Source of the DNA: an uncultured Mesorhizobium sp.
Lineage (GTDB): Bacteria; Pseudomonadota; Alphaproteobacteria; Rhizobiales; Rhizobiaceae
Direction: 5' to 3'
Assembly (NCBI GenBank): GCA_950071955.1
Contig: CATMOC010000194.1
Span: forward strand, 1 to 6,913
DNA: 6,913 nt
Shown here piece after piece: positions 1 through 5,948 of this stretch (the first letter of the stretch is position 1; each line of letters starts with the position of its first letter). The notes below the pieces were generated by a model that saw only the letters and a list, made by a program, of their open reading frames with translations, was not told the origin of the DNA and ran no database searches. The translations under genes and the position numbers were made by a program.

Positions 1-463
1 TCGTGGCTCCGACCTTGACCTTGAGGACGGGACGGTCGGCCGCCGCGCGTGCCTGACCGGCCATTTCCTCCGGATCGCCGAGCGAGATCGTGAAGGCGGT
101 GACGACCGGCCGCGGCAGCACCCGGCAGACACGCATGTGCGTATTGTGCCCGAGGCTCTTCGCCTCGAGGTCCCACAGCGCGCAGTCGACGGCGTTGCGG
201 GCTGCGCCAGGCCGCATGGCCGACAGGAGTTCCTCGCGCGACAGGCCTCGTTCGATGTCGCCGCGCACCGCCTCCACCGCGTCGAGCACGTTCGCCACCG
301 TCTCGCCGTAGCGCCCGTATGGAACGCACTCGCCGCGACCGGCATGGTCGCCCTGGCGGATCGTGCAGGTGATCACTTCCGCCTCGGTCTTGGAACCGCG
401 CGAGATCCTGAAACTTCCCGCGATGGGGAACCGTTCGGTTTCGAGATGGAGCGAATGGGCCAT
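1..463 (-). CDS. dgcA: Dipeptide epimerase / N-acetyl-D-Glu racemase, DgcA type (5' part only)
   Basis: Enolase-superfamily enzyme, cut by the window edge after 154 residues. The start is ATG at 463 (MAHSLHLETERFPIAGSF). Residues 1 to about 120 are the N-terminal capping domain, with the family landmarks FRISRGSKTEA (18-28), GRGECVPYGRYGET (42-55) and GAARNAVDCALWDLEAK (86-102). The barrel begins at about TAFTISLG (122-129). The KxK pair at residues 148 and 150 (LKVKVG) is the position where this subgroup carries the lysine acid/base on one face of the active site; the metal ligands and second lysine lie outside the window. Known family members epimerise L-Ala-D/L-Glu-type dipeptides in cell-wall peptide recycling. 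The alphaproteobacterial DgcA branch, paired with a DUF1611 DgcN protein, is reported to work in D-glutamate catabolism. I favour DgcA from the N-terminal style, but the partner gene is not visible, so the substrate is an inference. The gene is divergent from the lipid transport operon and probably unrelated in function. Confidence 0.88.
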   Translation of the reverse strand, partial: MAHSLHLETERFPIAGSFRISRGSKTEAEVITCTIRQGDHAGRGECVPYGRYGETVANVLDAVEAVRGDIERGLSREELLSAMRPGAARNAVDCALWDLEAKSLGHNTHMRVCRVLPRPVVTAFTISLGDPEEMAGQARAAADRPVLKVKVGAT

Positions 464-489
464 GGGAATTTCCGATGCCGGAACTGGCG

Positions 490-522
490 GGCCGCATCCT
501 ACAAATCGACACGGCCGCATCC
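490..522. repeat. Two direct copies of GGCCGCATCC in the divergent intergenic region
   Basis: GGCCGCATCC occurs at 490-499 and again, exactly, at 513-522. The start-to-start distance of 23 bp is close to two helical turns. Both copies lie between the divergent dgcA and mlaE starts, so they could be half-sites for a regulator. The sequence also resembles coding-like high-GC DNA, so chance is possible. Confidence 0.4.
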
Positions 523-524
523 AA
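496..524 (-). promoter_or_regulatory. Possible sigma-70-like promoter for dgcA
   Basis: Read on the minus strand, TTGGAT (524-519) and TAGGAT (501-496) are separated by 17 bp. They match TTGACA and TATAAT only partly. The -10 would place the transcript start about 25 nt upstream of the dgcA ATG. The two hexamers overlap the edges of the GGCCGCATCC repeats. This is a weak prediction. Confidence 0.25.
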
Positions 525-542
525 CGGTTAATAGTCCTTCCC

Positions 543-1730
543 ATGTTGGACAAGCATCAGGCGGACGAAACTCTGCAAGATATATCCGAGCCGCCCCGCC
601 GTGCCACCGTGGAGCGGCGGGCGGAAGGCGGGCGATTGAGCGTTTCGCTCGGAGGGCCATGGCTGACGCGCACGGTTGGAAGCGTCGATCCCGAATTGCG
701 CAAGCTGGAGCGTGAGACGGGCGCGGGCTCGCTCGTCATCGACCTGTCTTCCGTCACGCGGATGGATACGGCCGGCGCTTGGGTCATCAAGCGGCTCGCC
801 GTGGCGCACGAGAAGGCGGGGCACAAGGTCGAAATCCGCGAGGCGGGGCCGACGGAGACGATCCTGCTCGCCGCCGTCGACGACGCGGTCAGGCAGGATA
901 TTCCCCCAGACGAGGGCCGGCGCCGGTTCGGGCCGGTGGCGATGCTGGAGGGGATCGGGCGGGTTGTCTCGCAGGGCGGCGAGGAATTCCTGCTGGCGAT
1001 GCACATCCTGGGTGCAACCGTCCGAGGCTCCCAGATGAAGCGCGGGCGCGGCCACGGCGTGAACGTCGCAGCGATCGCGACCCAGATCGACCGGATGGGC
1101 ATCGGCGCCATCCCCGTGATCCTGTTGATGTCGACGATCGTCGGGGCGATCGTGGCGCAGCAGGGCGCTTTCCAGTTGCGCTATTTCGGCGCGGAAATCT
1201 TCGTCGTCGATCTGGTCGGCATTCTCGTACTGCGCGAAATGGGCGTGCTCCTGACCGCGATCATGATCGCCGGCCGAACCGGCAGCGCGATCACTGCCGA
1301 AATCGGCTCGATGAAAATGCGCGAGGAAGTCGACGCGCTGACGGTGATAGGCCTCAACCCGATCGGCGTCCTGGTCTTTCCGAGGCTGGTGGCGCTCGTC
1401 ATCATCCTGCCGTGCCTCACGGTGGCGTCGAACGTGGCGGCTATCATCGGCGCGATGGGCGTAGGCTGGGTCTATTCCGGCATCACCCCGGAGGCGTTCT
1501 TCGACCGCATGAGTTCGGCGATCGACTACACGAGCGTTCTATCGGGCCTCATCAAAGCCCCATTCATGGCATTGATCATCGGCATCATCGCGTCGGTGGA
1601 GGGTATGAAGGTTGGCGGCAGCGCGGAATCGCTCGGACGTCACGTCACCGCATCGGTGGTGAAGGCCATCTTCGTCGTCATCGTCGTGGACGGGTTCTTC
1701 GCAATCTTTTACGCGGCGATCGATTTCTAG
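543..1730 (+). CDS. mlaE: MlaE-family lipid ABC transporter permease with fused N-terminal STAS domain
   Basis: Inner-membrane permease of an MCE-type lipid transporter, 395 residues from ATG 543. Residues about 28-118 form a STAS domain of the MlaB type, with the core strand SLVIDLSSVTRMDTAGAWVI (63-82); its D75-T76-A77-G78 matches the conserved D-(S/T)-x-G site, where E. coli MlaB has a conserved Thr. Residues about 130-395 are the MlaE permease: an amphipathic lead-in, hydrophobic spans near 186-206, 222-245, 275-305, 337-352 and 373-393, and the signature AGRTGSAITAEIGSMKMREE (243-262) followed by VDALTVIGLNP (263-273). E. coli MlaE is about 260 residues with MlaB separate, so the extra length is the STAS fusion, which is known in other bacteria. 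The frame is open upstream to 363, but that stretch overlaps dgcA and does not look like family sequence. No Shine-Dalgarno is evident before ATG 543. First gene of the operon; mlaF follows after 20 bp. Confidence 0.93.
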   Translation: MLDKHQADETLQDISEPPRRATVERRAEGGRLSVSLGGPWLTRTVGSVDPELRKLERETGAGSLVIDLSSVTRMDTAGAWVIKRLAVAHEKAGHKVEIREAGPTETILLAAVDDAVRQDIPPDEGRRRFGPVAMLEGIGRVVSQGGEEFLLAMHILGATVRGSQMKRGRGHGVNVAAIATQIDRMGIGAIPVILLMSTIVGAIVAQQGAFQLRYFGAEIFVVDLVGILVLREMGVLLTAIMIAGRTGSAITAEIGSMKMREEVDALTVIGLNPIGVLVFPRLVALVIILPCLTVASNVAAIIGAMGVGWVYSGITPEAFFDRMSSAIDYTSVLSGLIKAPFMALIIGIIASVEGMKVGGSAESLGRHVTASVVKAIFVVIVVDGFFAIFYAAIDF

Positions 1731-1750
1731 TTTCCTGGGCAGCGGCGGCA

Positions 1751-2587
1751 ATGGCAACCAGCATCGATACCGGCGCGCCTGAGGGCACGGACCAAGAAAT
1801 CGTCCTTTCGGTGCGAGACGTGAGGGTTGCCTTCGGCGATCAGGTGGTGCTCGACGGGTTGAATCTCGACGTCTACCGCGGCGAGATCCTCGGCTTCGTC
1901 GGTGCATCGGGTGCCGGCAAGTCGGTCCTGCTGCGCACGGTGCTCGGACTGAACAAGAAGCAACACGGCACGATTAGGCTCTTCGGCGTCGACATCGACA
2001 ACGTCAGCGACCAGGAGCGGATGAGCCTGGACATGCGCATGGGCATGCTCTTCCAGCATGGAGCGCTGTTTTCCGGCCTCACCGTCCTCGAAAACATCCA
2101 AGTTCCGATGCGCGAATACCTCGACCTGCCGAAGCCGCTGATGAACGAACTCGCACGCCTGAAGATCGAACTGGTCGGGCTGCCGGCCAATGCGGCGTCG
2201 AAATACCCCTCGCAGCTCTCGGGCGGAATGATCAAGCGCGCGGCGCTTGCCCGGGCGCTTTCGCTGGATCCAGCCATCGTCTTCCTCGACGAGCCGACCT
2301 CGGGACTCGATCCGATCGGCGCGGCCGACTTCGACGAACTCGTCGCCAAGCTGCGGGACACGATGGGCCTGACCGTCTATATGGTGACCCACGACCTTGA
2401 CAGCCTGTTCTCCGTCTGCGACCGGGTCGCGGTTCTGGGCCAGAAGCGGGTCCTTGTCGAAGGGCCGGTGAGCTATATGCTCACGGTCGAGGACCCGTGG
2501 GTCAAATCCTACTTCCGGGGCAAGAGGGCGCGGCAGATCGATCCGGCCGCCCATACCAAGAACCACTCGGCCGGAGCGGCAAGCTGA
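1751..2587 (+). CDS. mlaF: MlaF-family ABC transporter ATP-binding protein
   Basis: Cytoplasmic ATPase that powers the adjacent permease, 278 residues. All nucleotide-binding motifs are intact: Walker A GASGAGKS (51-58), Q-loop Q102 in MLFQHGALFSGLTVLENI, signature LSGGMIKRAALARAL (156-170), Walker B AIVFLDEP (175-182) with catalytic E181, D-loop SGLD (184-187) and H-loop H214 in VTHD. The LFQHGALFSGLTVLEN stretch and the SGGM variant of the signature are typical of the MlaF/Ttg2A branch rather than of general importers. After the core there is a basic, Ala-rich tail of about 20 residues (258-278). E. coli MlaF is about 269 residues, so the length is normal. ATG 1751 lies 20 bp after the mlaE stop with only a weak G-rich stretch before it. 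Its TGA overlaps the ATG of the MCE gene (TGATG), implying translational coupling. Function as part of a lipid transporter is well supported; the direction of transport and the lipid are not shown. Confidence 0.95.
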   Translation: MATSIDTGAPEGTDQEIVLSVRDVRVAFGDQVVLDGLNLDVYRGEILGFVGASGAGKSVLLRTVLGLNKKQHGTIRLFGVDIDNVSDQERMSLDMRMGMLFQHGALFSGLTVLENIQVPMREYLDLPKPLMNELARLKIELVGLPANAASKYPSQLSGGMIKRAALARALSLDPAIVFLDEPTSGLDPIGAADFDELVAKLRDTMGLTVYMVTHDLDSLFSVCDRVAVLGQKRVLVEGPVSYMLTVEDPWVKSYFRGKRARQIDPAAHTKNHSAGAAS

Positions 2588-4473
2588 TGGACACCAAAGC
2601 CAACTATGTTTCGGTCGGCATCTTCACGCTGGTACTGGTCTTCGGCCTTTTCGCGATGATCTACTGGAGCTTCGGTATAAACACGGGCGGCGACACGACG
2701 TTGCTGCGCGTGCGGATACCGGGTTCCGCCGCCGGCCTCGGCCGCGGAAGCGCGGTGCTGTTCAACGGCATCAAGGTGGGCGACGTGCGCCGCGTCTATA
2801 TCGACGTCAACAACCCGACCGTCGCGATCGCCGACACCGAGGTCGACCGGCTGACGCCGATCACCGCCTCCACGCGCGCCGACATCGGCCTGGCGGGCCT
2901 GACGGGGCAAGCGAGCATCGAACTGAAGGGCGGCAATCCCGACGAACCGAACCTGCTCGTCACCGCGGAAGCGGAGAACACGATCCCGGAGATCGAGGCC
3001 AACCCTTCCGCGGTCACCAACCTCCTCCAGACCGCGCAGGACATTTTCAAGCGCGCAGATTCCGTGCTCAACACGCTGGAGGGCTTCACCACCGACGTGC
3101 GCGGCCCGATGACCAGCACGGCACAGAACATCGAGGTGTTCTCGCAGGCTCTGAGCCGCAACGCCGACGGCGTCGACAAATTCCTCGCCAATTTCGGAGA
3201 GCTTTCCGAAACGATCGGCGAGGTCTCGGGGCGGCTTGATTCCACGCTTGCGGCGGCCGAGAACCTCTTGAATTCGGTCGACCGCGACAAGGTGGGCGAG
3301 ATCGTCACGAACCTCGAGACGTTTACCCAGCGGCTCCAGACCGCATCGGCGGATCTCGAGGGCATCATGGAAAACGTCGATCAGACCATGGTGTCGGTGA
3401 GGGGGCTCGCGGAGAATGCGGGCGGGGTGGTGGAAAAGGCGAGCGGCATCCTGGACGACGTCCGGGCGGGTGTGCAGTCCGCGTCGAGCTCGATCGAGCG
3501 CCTGTCGACCAGCGCGACGGGAACCCTGGCGCGCGCCGACGATGTGCTCATCTCGGCCAAGACCGGCGTCGATACGGCGGTGACGTCCTTCGACCGGCTG
3601 TCGAACGATGCATCGAGCACACTGGGCAAGGTGGATGGTCTGCTCGACACCGCGCAATCGAGCATCGACGCCGCCGCGGGCTCTGTCGAGCAGGTGGCGA
3701 GGGACGCCTCAAACTCGCTCGTGCGGGTTGACGAAATCCTGGCGGGCGTCGACCCGGCCAAGGTGGACAATGCGATGACGGCGATCGAGGGCGCCGCAAC
3801 CAACGCCCGGAATGCCACTCAGGACATCGCCGCCCTGGCACAGAAGTTCAACGCACGCTCCGAGGACATCGAGCAGATCATCACGGCCGCGCGCGGAATG
3901 GCCGACAACCTGAACCAGGCGTCCACACGCGTCGACGGCGTTCTCGCCAAGGTCGACACGCTGCTCGAAAGCGTCGATGCCGCAAAGGTGAACAACGCCC
4001 TGACGAGCTTCGAGACGGCAGCCGGCGACGCCCAGCGCGCCGCAAACGACGTTGCCGAATTCACCGGCCGCTTCACCGCCCGCTCCGAGGATATCGACGC
4101 CATCGTTACCGACGCGAAGGTGGTCGCGGAGAACCTGCGCCAGGCGTCGACGCGCGTTGAAGGCGTCCTCGTGCAGGCCGAGCAACTGCTCGGTTCGGGC
4201 GAGGCGGAAGGGCTGATGGCCGATGCGGGCGAGACGCTCAAGTCCTTCCGGCAGGTCGCCGACACCCTGAACTCCAGGCTGGGAACCATCCTGGACGGGC
4301 TCGGACGATTTAGCGGCCAGGGCTTGCGCGACGTCGAGGCGCTCGTGCAAGACAGCCGCCGCTCGATCAACCGCATCGAAGAGACGATCACCGAATTCGA
4401 ACGCAACCCGCAGCGCATCATCACGGGTGGCGACGGGGCCGTGCGGCAGTACGACGGCCGGGTGCGGCGTTGA
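2587..4473 (+). CDS. mlaD: MlaD-family (MCE domain) periplasmic lipid-transport protein with long repeat-built helical tail
   Basis: Substrate-binding MCE component, anchored in the inner membrane and extending into the periplasm, 628 residues. Residues 11-29 (GIFTLVLVFGLFAMIYWSF) are a single uncleaved membrane anchor. Residues about 38-116 are one MCE domain (LLRVRIPGSAAGLGRGSAVL, then GIKVGDV at 61-67 and GLAGLTGQASIEL at 101-113). From about 140 to the end the sequence is predicted almost entirely helical, Ala/Asp/Val/Ser-rich and without cysteine. It contains three 32-residue repeats (302-397) and two contiguous 75-residue repeats (388-462, 463-537). The C-terminus has SINRIEETITEFERNPQRII, the usual tail signature of long MCE proteins. 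E. coli MlaD is only about 183 residues, so this is closer in architecture to mycobacterial Mce proteins, whose helical tails make a needle-like tunnel; that comparison is an inference. The ATG overlaps the mlaF stop, with GGAG at 2573-2576 as ribosome binding site. The symbol reflects family, not orthology. Confidence 0.93.
   Translation: MDTKANYVSVGIFTLVLVFGLFAMIYWSFGINTGGDTTLLRVRIPGSAAGLGRGSAVLFNGIKVGDVRRVYIDVNNPTVAIADTEVDRLTPITASTRADIGLAGLTGQASIELKGGNPDEPNLLVTAEAENTIPEIEANPSAVTNLLQTAQDIFKRADSVLNTLEGFTTDVRGPMTSTAQNIEVFSQALSRNADGVDKFLANFGELSETIGEVSGRLDSTLAAAENLLNSVDRDKVGEIVTNLETFTQRLQTASADLEGIMENVDQTMVSVRGLAENAGGVVEKASGILDDVRAGVQSASSSIERLSTSATGTLARADDVLISAKTGVDTAVTSFDRLSNDASSTLGKVDGLLDTAQSSIDAAAGSVEQVARDASNSLVRVDEILAGVDPAKVDNAMTAIEGAATNARNATQDIAALAQKFNARSEDIEQIITAARGMADNLNQASTRVDGVLAKVDTLLESVDAAKVNNALTSFETAAGDAQRAANDVAEFTGRFTARSEDIDAIVTDAKVVAENLRQASTRVEGVLVQAEQLLGSGEAEGLMADAGETLKSFRQVADTLNSRLGTILDGLGRFSGQGLRDVEALVQDSRRSINRIEETITEFERNPQRIITGGDGAVRQYDGRVRR
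3490..3777 (+). repeat. Three tandem 32-residue repeats inside the MCE protein
   Basis: Codons 302-333, 334-365 and 366-397 align without gaps. The units begin SIERLSTSATGTLARADDVL, SFDRLSNDASSTLGKVDGLL and SVEQVARDASNSLVRVDEIL. Shared positions are S1, the hydrophobic residue at 2, the A/S-rich 8-12, L13, V/A-D at 16-18 and a hydrophobic pair at 19-20. The third unit runs into the first 75-residue repeat. These are helical repeats of the protein, not DNA-level tandem duplications. Confidence 0.75.
3748..4197 (+). repeat. Two contiguous 75-residue repeats inside the MCE protein
   Basis: Codons 388-462 and 463-537 are adjacent and align end to end with no gap, at 40 of 75 identical residues by my count. 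Landmarks in both units are VDxAKVxNA at the start, FxARSEDI at about 34-41, NLxQASTRVxGVL at about 54-66 and LLxS at the end. A diverged earlier copy may start at residue 231 (VDRDKV), preceded by the same LLxS ending at 227-230. The unit probably arose by internal duplication that lengthened the periplasmic helical tail. Confidence 0.85.
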
Positions 4474-4538
4474 CATCGAAGGTTCGCACGGCCAAGACAC
4501 AGTGAAAGCGTTCGCGGCGGATGTCGTCGCGAAACGTC

Positions 4539-4543
4539 GGGGA
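4539..4543 (+). promoter_or_regulatory. Ribosome binding site that favours the GTG 4551 start
   Basis: GGGGA lies 7 nt before GTG 4551. The alternative in-frame ATG at 4521 has only GGCGG directly touching it and no well-spaced Shine-Dalgarno. Starting at 4551 also gives a compact lipoprotein signal peptide, so the two lines of evidence agree. Confidence 0.55.
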
Positions 4544-4550
4544 CATCAGA

Positions 4551-5153
4551 GTGAAGAGCAGTCGGTTTGTTGGAGTACTGTTTGGGGTGACGGCACTTGC
4601 GTCCGGGTGCGCGGCATTGCCGGGCGGCGGTCCGGCCCCGCTCGACACCTATGAGCTCACGACGCCCGACCTCACCGTATCTGGGCCGGCCAACCCCCGC
4701 ACGCAGATCCTCATCGCCGAGCCGAGCGCGCTCAAGTCGCTGGACGGGCAGGACATCGTCGTCAAGCCCGCGCCGGCATCGATTCAGTTCCTGAGCGGAG
4801 CGCAGTGGGGCGACCGGCTTCCCAAGCTCGTGCAGGCCCGGCTCGCGGAAGCATTCCAGCAGTCGGAGAAGTTCGCCGGTGTGGGCAAGCCTGGCGACGG
4901 CCTGGCGATCGATTACCAGGTCGTGGTCGAGATCCGCTCCTTCGAGGTGCGTGTCCAGCCGGGCGAGCGCGCCCATGTCGAATTCTTCGTGCGCATCCTC
5001 AACGACCGCAACGGCGTCGTGCGCGCCGCGCGCAGCTTCGACGCCGCCGTTCCCGTGACGGGAACCGGAAATGATGCCCGCGTCGCGGCCATGGATGCCG
5101 CGTTCGGCACGGTGGCCTCGGCTGTCGTGGAATGGGCCGTCGGCGTAATCTGA
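4551..5153 (+). CDS. ABC-type transport auxiliary lipoprotein (PqiC-like)
   Basis: Predicted lipoprotein of the ABC transport auxiliary family, 200 residues from GTG 4551. The N-terminus MKSSRFVGVLFGVTALASGC is a classic lipoprotein signal: basic n-region, hydrophobic core and the lipobox-like LASGC, with the lipidated Cys at residue 20. The residue after it is Ala, not Asp, so retention in the inner membrane is not indicated and an outer-membrane location is likely. The mature part starts with a short Gly/Pro linker, then DTYELTTPD, the family's early strand, RTQILIAEPSAL, a WGDRLPKLVQARLAEAFQQS helix (typical of the family) and IDYQVVVEIRSFEV. PqiC-type partners sit at the outer membrane and help MCE tunnels dock or release lipid; that role here is an inference from family and operon position. 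It lies 77 bp after the MCE gene. A start at ATG 4521 would add 10 residues (MSSRNVGDIR) and spoil the signal peptide. No MlaC-like gene is seen. Confidence 0.88.
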   Translation: MKSSRFVGVLFGVTALASGCAALPGGGPAPLDTYELTTPDLTVSGPANPRTQILIAEPSALKSLDGQDIVVKPAPASIQFLSGAQWGDRLPKLVQARLAEAFQQSEKFAGVGKPGDGLAIDYQVVVEIRSFEVRVQPGERAHVEFFVRILNDRNGVVRAARSFDAAVPVTGTGNDARVAAMDAAFGTVASAVVEWAVGVI

Positions 5154-5158
5154 TACCA

Positions 5159-5181
5159 TCGGCGGCCGGGCGCTCCGCCGG
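5159..5181. terminator. Weak hairpin between convergent gene ends
   Basis: CGGCGG (5160-5165) can pair with CCGCCG (5175-5180) around a 9-nt loop. It sits in the 29-bp gap between the lipoprotein stop and the convergent stop of the minus-strand gene, a suitable place for a bidirectional terminator. No T-run follows on either strand, so this is a weak call. Confidence 0.25.
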
Positions 5182-5182
5182 A

Positions 5183-5596
5183 CTACGAGGTGTTGTTCGG
5201 ATTCCATGTCGGGCCGCTGAAGCGGAGGCGGGAGCCCGACGCGGCGTGGCCGGATACCCGGCCGGGCTGCACGGATCGCCAGTCGAATCCGCCCCCGAGG
5301 GGCAACAGCGTGCAGAGCGCCGCGGCCAGCGCGTAGAAGCGCGCGGCGAGCCGCAGCGCGTCGTCGGGGTTGTTGCCGTCCGGCGCGATCCCTTCAAATT
5401 CCGAGAGCGGCATTCCCGCCGTCTCGAGCACGTAGCTTTCCGACACCGCCTCCGCATAGCGCAGGAGGACGAGCACGAACCAGCGGACCGGCGCTGAGCG
5501 CGTTGCGGCCTGCTCGGCCATGGCGGCGAAGGAGACGAGCAGCGCCATGACGCGCCGAAGCATCCTTTCGTCCACCGTTGCCGCATGTACGTTCAT
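5183..5596 (-). CDS. Small hypothetical protein with hydrophobic helices
   Basis: I do not recognise a named family. The 137-residue protein starts at ATG 5596 with a good Shine-Dalgarno (GAAGGGA, 6 nt spacing). It opens MNVHAATVDERMLRRVMALL and has three hydrophobic stretches: about 16-31, about 37-51 (VRWFVLVLLRYAEAV) and about 83-100 (LAARFYALAAALCTLLPL). The middle ones are broken by Arg and Glu, so they may be buried amphipathic helices or marginal membrane segments. The last 30 residues are Gly/Ser/Pro/Arg-rich and look disordered. It converges on the lipid operon and shares no operon with it. An ORF of 30 codons in the same frame lies just upstream, separated by a single TGA, so the true or ancestral gene could be longer. 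Reality is supported by the ribosome binding site and reasonable residue composition; function unknown. Confidence 0.62.
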   Translation of the reverse strand: MNVHAATVDERMLRRVMALLVSFAAMAEQAATRSAPVRWFVLVLLRYAEAVSESYVLETAGMPLSEFEGIAPDGNNPDDALRLAARFYALAAALCTLLPLGGGFDWRSVQPGRVSGHAASGSRLRFSGPTWNPNNTS

Positions 5597-5602
5597 GTCG
5601 CA

Positions 5603-5609
5603 TCCCTTC
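5603..5609 (-). promoter_or_regulatory. Ribosome binding site of the 5596 gene
   Basis: On the minus strand GAAGGGA is followed after 6 nt by the ATG at 5596. It supports that start and independent translation of this gene, even though the frame is also open from 5704 except for one TGA at 5614-5612. Confidence 0.5.
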
Positions 5610-5611
5610 GC

Positions 5612-5704
5612 TCACCGGCGGGCAGTGTGCCGCGGGTGATGGATGCGTGGATGGAATTCGAGGAAGTCGTTGATCCGGCTGAGGTTGGGCCCGATCTCAT
5701 CCAC
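5612..5704 (-). CDS. Possible 30-residue small protein, or N-terminal part of a broken gene
   Basis: GTG 5704 opens a 30-codon frame that ends in TGA at 5614-5612. It begins MDEIGPNLSRINDFLEFHPR, followed by a His/Arg-rich end. A strong Shine-Dalgarno GGAGGGG (5719-5713) stands 8 nt before the GTG, and an in-frame TGA lies a few codons upstream, so the frame is bounded. It is in the same frame as the 137-residue gene, with 18 bp from the start of the TGA codon to the downstream ATG. The peptide does not look like low-complexity junk from the neighbouring repeats. It could be a leader that couples translation, a genuine small protein, or the N-terminus of a longer protein cut by a nonsense mutation. 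I cannot tell these apart from one sequence. Confidence 0.35.
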   Translation of the reverse strand: MDEIGPNLSRINDFLEFHPRIHHPRHTARR

Positions 5705-5721
5705 GCCGGCCGCCCCTCCGG

Positions 5722-5907
5722 TTCGTCATCCTCGGCCAACCGGAGCGCAGCGGAGGGAGCGCCGTGGATCCAGGCCTGAGACGTGGTGACGGGCGACGTG
5801 GCCGAGTCGCGGCTTCCTGCGCCATCTCATGCTGCCGGTATTCTCAGGCATGGATCCCAGGGTCTGCGCGACGCCGCTGCGCGGCTGCTTCGCCCTGGGA
5901 TGACGAA
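5722..5907. repeat. Intergenic hairpin repeat element, copy A
   Basis: A 186-bp unit bounded by the inverted ends TTCGTCATCC and GGATGACGAA (the last G of the inner arm lies at 5899). The right half has a 9-bp stem ATCCCAGGG (5854-5862) with CCCTGGGAT (5893-5901) around a GC-rich interior. The left half starts ATCCTCGGCC. The style matches the abundant, non-coding palindromic repeats found between genes in many Hyphomicrobiales. It carries no transposase. Its left end is 2 bp from the Shine-Dalgarno of the small ORF at 5704. Confidence 0.8.
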
Positions 5908-5948
5908 GGTGTGGGGGCTGTCGCCAACCGAGCACCGTTCCCTTCCGC

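Noticed and set aside
363..542. Upstream extension of the permease frame to ATG 363
   Set aside because: The extra 60 codons overlap dgcA in antisense and do not resemble STAS or MlaE sequence; ATG 543 gives a normal fusion length.
2509..3657. Long open frame on the minus strand (382 codons) opposite the MCE gene
   Set aside because: It is antisense to a clear MCE gene in high-GC DNA, its translation is Arg/His/Ala-rich without domains, and no ribosome site was found. It is a shadow of the plus-strand codon bias.
3819..5207. Very long minus-strand open frame (462 codons) opposite the MCE tail and lipoprotein gene
   Set aside because: It spans two well-supported plus-strand genes and its composition is biased (Arg, Ser, Ala). 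No recognisable motif.
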